The position numbers and the translations under genes were made by a program. Shown here one piece after another: positions 56,318-64,000 of a DNA stretch of 64,000 bases (position 1 is the first letter of the stretch; the number at the start of each line of letters is the position of its first letter). The notes under the pieces are model-generated. The model saw only the letters and a program-made list of their open reading frames with translations, had not been told where the DNA came from and searched no databases. Origin of the DNA: Auanema rhodensis (taxonomy: Eukaryota; Nematoda; Chromadorea; Rhabditida; Rhabditidae); NCBI GenBank assembly GCA_964057225.1, contig OZ059895.1, positions 15,243,001 to 15,307,000 of the forward strand, read 5' to 3'.

Positions 56318-59300
56318 ATTTCTTTGCTTGTAATACCTTTAGTTGGACAGCAACCATAGGTTGTTCCATCATACGTACACACATAGTTAACTGGACATTT
56401 CGGTCCATTCTGCTTATCCGAGCATTGCTGGTAATTGCCATTACGATCCTTGTAAGCTCGACCATGTGGACATTTTGGTTCCACTGAAACACAGAATATA
56501 GATGACGATGTTAAGATGGCAGAAGACATCAGAATCTTACTTGCTATTCCACGACAACGTTGTTGACAATGTACAAGAGAAGCAAAGTTATTATCATTTC
56601 CCTGACATCCAGTATAATGGAATAATTCGCATTGTCTTGTTGCAGCATTATACCAATATCTTCGAACAGATGATGTACAATCTCCTAATCGTTTAGGCTG
56701 TGTACACAATGATTCTGAAGTTCGTTATATACTATATATATATAGTTAACGAAGAGCTCTATATAGTTAACGAAGAGCACTAGCAACATACGAGGTGTTG
56801 GACAGCAGACTTTGTGACTTCCTTGACATGTATGAGATGATGGACAATCATTATTCGTCTCACATCGTTGCCATTCTTCACCAATTCTCAAAGGATTACC
56901 ATTTTCACAGACTACTGTAAGAATACAAGCATTATGTTTGAACTTTTAAAATCATTTTCAACATTTTGAACAAAAAGCTTCGCATTCCTGTTTTGTCACA
57001 AAGTTGTTGTAATTTCCAAGTCCGTTGTACATGAAGTTGACACATCGTCCTTGTTCAGCATCATAGTAATAGCGAATAGTAGACTTTCTGAAGTATTGTA
57101 ACATCAATAAAGCTTGATGTAACTCCATTATCAACATACTGTCCAGCAATTAATGCTCCTCGATCATAGCTCTCTAATGGCTTTGAAGGATATGCTCGTC
57201 CACCAGCAGCACTACAGATATTCGCTAAAATAAAATGTTTTTACATGATTCATGATGAATATACATCATATGAGGGGTTGCTCTTTTGAATGTCGATGTG
57301 TAGCCATTGGATGATTCCGAAGGCTCAACGTCTAGATTCAGATTTTCAACATTTCGAACTGGCCGGAGTATGTTAACTAGCTCAATTTCTCAGAATGGAT
57401 GAAGAAGGAAGCTTTAATTGAAATGACGTCATATCAAAAAGGAAATGATTCGGCTTGCTATTACGTCATCATTCCATTTTGAATTGTTTACACTGGATGA
57501 ACGGTTGCTCATGGCCAACCTCAAGTACTTACCGGTCGTTGGACAACACATCTGTTGTGATCCCAGAAGAACACAGGTATGTTCAGAACCACATTTGGAC
57601 ATTGAAGCTAAGCAATTGGTCTTTGGAACTTCATCAACAATTGAATGTTTTGAAGCTACAAATTCACTTGTTCCACGTTTACAAGCTGCAATAAAGCATC
57701 AGATATAAGATGTTGATGAAGAAACATCATACTATCACGGCAGTACGATTCACAATGTTCAGCTGTTTTGAAGTTGTTGGGTGAAGCTCCTTGTATGGTA
57801 TCTGGATCCCACATAAACTGTACGCAACTTCCAGTTGCTGAGTTATACCACCAGCGAGGAATTGATGGCTCTGGTCCTGCTTCCATTGGCTGCGTACAGG
57901 TGAAAGCTGAAAACGACCAATTCTGAATGATGATGCAACGTGATGGAACAGATACCTCGATTATGACAACAGACTCCATCAACGCTATCAGCATAATCAG
58001 GGAAAAGATGCTTACTGACCTAAGGAGAGTTGAAGTTCGAAAAGCTTGTGGAGAAACTTAAATTCAAACCTGAGGGTGTGAAACACAGTTATAGATGTCA
58101 GCAATGTAGATGTCATCATCACCATCGGGATAGATACACCAAGTTGAACCATCTCCGCCGTTGGAGTTGAAAACTTCGTTTGAACGTGAGTTACAAAGGA
58201 CAGGCCTAGAAGAGATTCATGAAGTTGATGAGCACAACGAGAAGTTTTCTTACATATATTCTCCAGGATTCATAGGATGCGTTGTTGGATTGGCTAAGAC
58301 TGTAGCTGGATTAGGAACTCCATTATGAGCTTCTGGCAAAGGACAGCTGGGTGGAATTCCGGCAGAAACACAAACAGTTCCATCTCTGAAGCGTAACGAT
58401 CTGATGAGCAGCATTGCTCCGACATAGTTCTAACCTTGTGCGACTGGGTATAGTTTCCTCGGGACATTCACACATTCCAGAAGATGAGCAACGAGCACCA
58501 GGCCATACAGCTTCGCACTGTCTTGTTTCAACACAACCAGATTCTCCAGGATTAATTTCTGAAAGAAGTCATGATTTCAGCAATTTTTTAGGAGCTTTTT
58601 CTAATTTTACTTGGCCAGCAATGATGAGCAATGGACACGAAATCGGTCAGACATCCACAGATACCTCCTCCACAGAACATTCCACGTTGACAATCAGTAT
58701 TGAATGAACATGAATCACCAACACGTGAAGATCCTGAAAGATAGTTAGTTATCCATCAGAAGGCTTATCACGACGTCTGTATGGCTATACCAGTTGAGGA
58801 ACGTTTATGACGATGCCTTGAGAAATCCTCGTAGCTGTGGAAGAAGCTTGACCCTTCTGCTTCGTCCTCATTCTCATTTTCCTCGTTCTCATAATCATCT
58901 TCGGCAGGTTGGCATCTTCTGGTTGCCGGATTGAAGAAGCCTGGCATCTTCTCATGTGAGCAATCAAGTACTTTCATCACGAAATCAACACATATCAAGT
59001 ATTTCGATGAAGAATATCCAACATCCCTAGAAAGATCACCATCTAACATAGCTATCTTATTCAACTAAGGTTGCAGGAAGTTTCATTTCGTTTTTTTTCG
59101 AGGAGGTCAGCACGAGACAGGTAAAAGCTGTCAAGTTGATGGCGTAAGCGATGAATGGTCATTTATTTACTTTTCTAATATCATACCGTACAATAGTTAG
59201 ACATATTCAGAATTGAAAAAAAAATTCATTTCAATCAAATAAGTTTTTAAGTCAAAAGTAGGCTGTTAATTCAAGTTTTTGAAAATGAACTACTCCCCAA

Positions 59301-59445
59301 CCACCCCCGTCAAGTAAGACTTCGATAGGTTGGAACTTTGAGAATTTTCTACCATTTCAAAATTATTTTTTATACGAATAGTTAGCTTGTTGTTGATCAT
59401 TCATTCCATTCATCGTTATCAAGATTCAGTTGAAGTTTCAAGACA

Positions 59446-59511
<66 letters not shown>

Positions 59512-59772
59512 AATTTAAGATTAAACTGACTTTGTTTCATTTCGACAGTAATAGTATGGAAGATGTTCATTTGTATTACATGATTCTCCTGGCGTTATCA
59601 AATCACACTCAGAACAGGCTAAACCTTCTTCACAGTAAGCAGATACAGAAGGTGCAAAAGCTAAAAATATCAAAATAGATAAGCTGAAGATAGGAAAAAG
59701 GAATGAGAAGGATAAAGTATTAGAAACAAGGTATTAGTACAGTTGAATAGGAAAAAGGAATCTTCTAGATAT

Positions 59773-59812
<40 letters not shown>

Positions 59813-59882
59813 TATTATGAGTTGAAGAAGATATTCTGGGTGCAAACTGCCTACCTAATAGTGCTGCCAATACGAAGAGCAT
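49638..59882 (-). CDS. Large secreted Kunitz / lustrin-type cysteine-rich protein (copy B)
   Basis: This is the upstream tandem paralog of copy A, in the same orientation, spanning 10.2 kb in roughly 28 exons. A signal peptide ([14 protein letters not shown]) starts at 59882. The second and third exons are divergent, with an acidic stretch and RHKRSS (possible furin site) at about 58.8 kb. After this the order of copy A is kept: FCSFNTDC-like (SCSFNTDC, 58.7 kb) and five Kunitz domains at about 57.83 ([18 protein letters not shown]), 57.06, 56.62 ([11 protein letters not shown]), 56.1 ([11 protein letters not shown]) and 55.63 kb ([11 protein letters not shown]), with lustrin-type modules to the end. 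The C-terminus differs: a Thr/Tyr/Pro-rich basic segment (50.1-50.35 kb), RRRRRQ at 49.87 kb and a last exon 49684-49638 ending ECRRR. Function is unknown; extracellular protease inhibition is likely. Some exon joins are approximate. Confidence 0.82.
52404..52470. repeat. (GA)n microsatellite
   Basis: A GA-rich tract inside a long intron of Kunitz copy B. Confidence 0.9.
53136..53182. repeat. Trinucleotide repeat (TTG)n(ATG)n
   Basis: Eight or more TTG units pass into a run of ATG units, in an intron of Kunitz copy B close to an exon edge. Confidence 0.85.
54701..54782. repeat. (CT)n microsatellite
   Basis: About 80 bases of CT repeat with few interruptions in an intron of copy B. A related GA tract lies at 54485-54520. 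Confidence 0.92.
56274..56314. repeat. (CT)n microsatellite
   Basis: Twenty perfect CT units lie in the intron between the fourth and third Kunitz-coding exons of copy B. Confidence 0.92.
59449..59508. repeat. (GA)n microsatellite
   Basis: About 29 perfect AG units in an intron near the 5' end of copy B. A shorter run lies at 59775-59809 in the first intron. Confidence 0.93.
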
Positions 59883-61800
59883 TATGCTCGATCACAATAT
59901 ACAGAGAGATTTGATTGTAATCTCTTTATTAAAATAATTTTGAAAATCTAATCTCTATTGTGCGTTTAAGCTTCTTAAATACAAAATATAAAGCTAGATC
60001 TTCGATGTAAAATGAAATAATTCAGTTTGAATACTGTTTTAGAGAGAAATAATAGTCAAGCGATTAGATGGAGTAGCTTTAGCTCGGTTTGATTGAGATT
60101 AAGATTTCTCTATAACCGTATCGTTTTCTTCCGGAAATGGGTGGGGCTAATATGCTTACCATGTGCGAGAGATATCATTGTACTATGAGGGAAAAGCAGT
60201 GCAAGAGTATGATGATTTGCACAGAGTTTACAAGTGAGGTCAGACAGATTGCTTTCGAGAGGGAAAGAGATAGGGGCAGAGAGAGAGAGTCAGAAAGAGG
60301 GAGAGTGAGTAAGAGAAGAGAGAAGGAAATATAGAAAAAATGGTGAGAAACGAGGTAATGGTCGAGCTGAGGAGCCACGCAGTGACACCTATCTGTTGAC
60401 ACTTTGATGCATTCATCGGATGCAATTACGAGATCTAATAGCGCCAACGGCTTTTATTTGTAACTAATTCAAGACCTACGTAAAGATAAAGATAAAGATA
60501 CTGTTCCTCATCAACGATACTGAATACTGACACGAATGCCTGGTACGAATCGCCACCCTTCATTTGCACTTGGCACGTTCGCCTGCCAAACTGGATAATG
60601 GACCGTTGTTGGACGACGGTGTTCACGGAAGTTCACCGATAGATATCTTATTTCTTTTCTTTTGATAAAACTCTCAAAACTCTTATTGGGATGAAACATC
60701 TCTTCTCGTTGAATCCAAGTATTTCCTTGCTTAGTCATATGATCAAGCTAGTTATTAGCTCTGGATTTGGAAAAAGTATTGCGAAAAGCTTAGCAGCCTT
60801 TTCAATGATATCAGTGCGTATACTCCATTTCGAGTGTATTTCTATATAAACATGCTCAGCCATTTCATTTACTTTATGAAATCGTTAAGTACTTCAAGCT
60901 TTATATCAAAACTATACAAATTCTTTGAATTATGAGCCAAATATGAGAAAAAAAAGTTTTTTAATGAGCCAATGAGCAGCAACCGAATAAGCAGAATTTT
61001 CATTTTCAAATTAATGGACGCAATCAGCGGTTGTATTTCGACAAATATTTGAATTTCTTAAATAATCTTTATTATTTTTATTTGTTAAATATGTATTTTT
61101 CTTCTATTTAATTCTATTTAATATTCAAATATATTTAATTTTAATTTACAGTTTTGTTCAGCCAATTCTTAGAAAAACTCTAGTTCTTGAAGAAATTGAT
61201 CAAAGTTGTTGTTGAAGAAAGAGCATAAAACATTTCTTTCTTTTAAAATTTAAAAACATCAATGTATATACAAGTACTTTGCTAATTTGTTTTTTCATTT
61301 TCCATAAACTTTAAAGTTCTTGTCATTTAGCCAATAATCTTTAAACTTAGAATATTTATTTGAATTTTATAAGAGAAAAAAATATATTTTTGAATGTAAA
61401 ATGTAATGATAAATGTAAAATTTATATATATTTCTCTAATAAGTAAGCTTATAAATAGAATTTTGTACATTTTTTTCAAGATATTATAAAGAAAATATGT
61501 GTAGGAATATATCTATATGATACTTAAACTCTTGTATTTTTCCGACATGTACAGATAGAACCGGCGTTTTCGAATGAGATGTGAACATGACCAAAAATGG
61601 TGCAAAATTAATACAAAAAATGAAAGTTTTTTTTGGAAAGTGCAGTAGAACTTGAATAAGCTGCCATATTTTGAGATCAAAAAGAAAAAAAACAATATTA
61701 AGTGTAGAAAGAGAAAGAGAAAGAGAAAGATATAGAGAGAGAAAGAGAGCGCGAGATCGATAAGAATTAAGTTTCTGTTGCCATATACGTGCTGGAGCAT
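59883..61800. other. Promoter of Kunitz copy B and spacer to the Rab GAP gene
   Basis: A GA-rich tract lies at 60258-60325, (AAAGAT)n at 60484-60500 and another GA tract at 61710-61755. A 75-codon minus-strand open frame (60738-60511, containing FREHRRPTTVHYPVWQANVP) has more even composition than its surroundings, but I recognise no family and see no splice partners. The stretch 60900-61480 is very AT-rich. Confidence 0.4.
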
Positions 61801-62135
61801 TCAACGAATCTGTTGAACTAAAACTTGAAGAGATTTAACATGAGATCTGGCTGCTTGCAGTAGACGCATACAATCATGTCGTTCAGCCATATCTGGAATT
61901 TTTTGGAGGCTTAAGCCTGATAAGTTGACAAGCTGATTACCATTAAAGAACTTGATCATATCGGTGAAATCCATATCATTATTGATGATAACATCACGAT
62001 AATTCGTTACCATTGCCAAGGCAAAGAATAAGGCAAAGTGTTGAGTGAAAGTACGAGAAGCTGACCATATCGTCTCCCAAACACGATAAGTGCTATCGTA
62101 TGATAATTCTGAAGAGAATATGATTGTAATTCACG

Positions 62136-62177
<42 letters not shown>

Positions 62178-63956
62178 TCAAGCTAAATATACCTCTCTTA
62201 AAATCTAATAAGAACCATCGATAACTGAAATATAAATGAGTAAAATCATCTGATGATGTCAATCGAGTATATATAGCGCTGTCTACCACCTGCAAATATT
62301 TATAATTCAGTATGATGATGATGATGATGTAAGATTTAAAAACTTCAGAAGCTTATGAAGTACACATTACCTGTAGAAGAGCTCGAAGATTCGATAAACA
62401 TTGATCCATTCCGTTTCTTTGTGGAAAATTATCTCTAAGTCTTTCCATAATTATTGTGAAACATTCAAGAGATAAAGCTTCTGAAATTTCATTAGAAATT
62501 AGCTTTTCAATTCAATTTTTGAATCAAAAAATCACTTACCATCTTCAAAAATGACTAAGAGTGGCGCTAAGATATCACACATACCCTGAATATATCCTTC
62601 TTCTAAATTTCTTCGAACATACGTACACATGACTCGTCTGAAAATACAATTCAGAAGATGATGTTGGTTGATGTGTGTGCTGTATGTGCTACGTACCGAA
62701 GACTTTCTAGGTTTTCCTTGTTGGAGAAGAAAATAAGATTACGATCACATCGTTCAACATCCTTATCAATTCGATGTAAATTTGTTCCAAATTGAGCTAA
62801 AATCACATCTTCTTCTTTAGGTTTCTCCTGAATTATCAGTTGACATATATAGATTACGAAGAAGATGATGTAAACATACTGGCTCGATTTCTTCCGGCTT
62901 ATCCTCCTCGAACACATCGCTCATAATGGAATCATCCTTAGGAATTGGAGAATTTTTTCGATGACGAGCTTAAGACGAAAATTCATATCCGTCGTTATAA
63001 CTTCAGATCATACCTGCTATGAAGGCTTCCTCATCGCGTCGTCGTACCTCAGCTTCCAGCACACGCCACTGCTCCACATCCTCTCTACAACCATTTGTCA
63101 AACAACGTAATGAGAAAGGAAACGACAACAACAAACCTGTATCTGGCAGTAAATTGGGACGTTTTGGGCTCCGTTGATTCCTGCCAATCAAAGAGTTTGA
63201 GTAAATATGGCCAGGCCTGAAAAGAATATTGTAATGAGTTTTCTGGGCTGAGAAATTCGAAAGAGAGACCTGTCTGCGAAGCTCCTTAGGATTTGATCCC
63301 TCGATTCCCTTCGAGTAAACACGTAGAAGGAATTCCTCTTCCAATTCCGGCTAAACGACATTCACATTGGGGAGGCAAATTCATTGGATGAAGATGAAGC
63401 TAATCAAATGACTTACAGTTCGTTCCGTACGACATACTTTCCAGAAAGCATCATCAACCGGCTGTAACTCCGTGTCATTTTCCATTTGACGAGTATTAAC
63501 CAAGTAAAGTAAATGCTCACGAATCGTTCGAAGATGTCGACAGTATGTCAACCCTGAAAAACGCTTCCACTACTTAATATTTTATTTTGAGAAGAAATGA
63601 AGTGAATTTGAAATCAGCTTCAGTTTTGCATGGAATGCATGGGATTACAAGGGAATGTGAAATGAACAAGTAACTTACAACCAGTAAAAGCTCTTTTCAG
63701 AATTTCATGACGCACAGATTGACATGCTCGATCAAGTTGTAAGCTGAAATTAAAGTTTTGAACAGCCGATATAGGAAATGAGTATGAAATTGGAAAAAAG
63801 TAAGGATAGATGTTTATAAAGAGAATAATATTGTTAGAACGAACTTGACCAGATTTTCCACGTTGTTCTTGATGTAAGGCGAATTAGGCAATGATTGACT
63901 GTAATGTATAACTTCTTGTTCAATTTTTCGATAATTTTCAACAAAATATAACTTAG
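61801..63956 (-). CDS. tbc-8: SGSM/RUTBC-type Rab GTPase-activating protein (TBC domain), 3' part
   Basis: The gene enters from beyond the right edge. Exons read are about 63956-63845, then 63743-63682, 63553-63417, 63350-63270, 63216-63137, 63084-63014, 62968-62880, 62827-62697, 62637-62540, 62480-62371, 62289-62193, 62108-61941 and 61892-61801, all in phase. The TBC domain begins at [11 protein letters not shown] (63.2 kb), is split by a charged insert as in SGSM1/2, and carries both catalytic fingers: [13 protein letters not shown] (IxxDxxR arginine) and [13 protein letters not shown] (YxQ glutamine). [15 protein letters not shown] and [14 protein letters not shown] complete it. The TBC match is close to vertebrate SGSM proteins and C. 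elegans TBC-8, which act on Rab2-type GTPases in vesicle maturation. The RUN domain would lie outside the window. A (CT)n run at 62139-62175 sits in one intron. Confidence 0.9.
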
Positions 63957-64000
63957 GAGAAGAAAAAGAGGACAAGTTCAGCAAAAAACAATAACAAACT

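Noticed and set aside
59430-59678. 82-codon open frame beginning in the GA microsatellite
   Set aside because: The Arg-Glu run is microsatellite translation, and the rest is the antisense of exon 2 of copy B.
1-64000. CRISPR arrays, bacterial operons or Shine-Dalgarno sites
   Set aside because: The window is plainly eukaryotic (spliceosomal introns, nuclear tRNA, nematode families). The repeats found are microsatellites, a coding minisatellite and transposon relics, with no spaced direct-repeat array.

Overview
The window is nuclear DNA of a nematode, and the gene content points to a chromadorean, rhabditid-like worm. It carries a sperm-type MSP-domain gene, a cluster of secreted ShKT-domain genes, two giant Kunitz/lustrin-type cysteine-rich genes and a calnexin. 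Introns are mostly 42-60 bp and end in TTTCAG. Several genes have a splice-acceptor-like site just before the start codon with no upstream coding exon, as expected for spliced-leader trans-splicing. Base composition is AT-rich, with many (GA)n/(CT)n microsatellites. The species cannot be named from the sequence alone.

Layout on the + strand: serine hydroxymethyltransferase (0.85-2.8 kb), an SRSF1/RSP-3-like splicing factor (3.3-4.2 kb), two weak small-gene candidates (4.4-5.7 kb), an MSP-domain protein (7.2-9.2 kb), a GT11-type fucosyltransferase-like membrane protein (10.8-12.8 kb), and a nematode trypsin-fold protein (16.6-17.4 kb). Between the last two lies a nest of decayed mobile DNA: a MITE-like inverted repeat, fragments of an adenain-protease-bearing (Polinton/Maverick-like) element, and two broken mariner transposases.

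From 17.9 to 29.6 kb the - strand carries four paralogous secreted ShKT proteins, with a C-type lectin/CUB protein (with a 72-bp repeat) and a ShKT relic between them. Two of the ShKT genes are a very recent ~1.06-kb duplication, and broken mariner and Merlin/ISXO2-type transposase pieces lie between those two. Next come housekeeping and neuronal-type genes: calnexin (+), mitochondrial ribosomal protein L30 (-), a PDK1-like kinase without a PH domain (-), a short Cys-loop channel subunit (+) and a tRNA-Thr(AGT).

From 39.8 to 59.9 kb two head-to-tail paralogs (-) encode very large secreted proteins with five Kunitz domains each plus many lustrin-type cysteine-rich repeats. The window closes with the 3' end of an SGSM/TBC-8-type Rab GAP (-).

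The most unusual feature is a patchwork insertion at 17.40-17.58 kb. It is flanked by MITE-derived sequence, carries pieces of two nearby loci (12.95 kb inverted, and an exon of the adjacent ShKT gene), and supplies the stop codon of the trypsin-fold gene. Exon models were built by hand from reading frame, GT/GC-AG sites and phase; none has been checked against transcripts.
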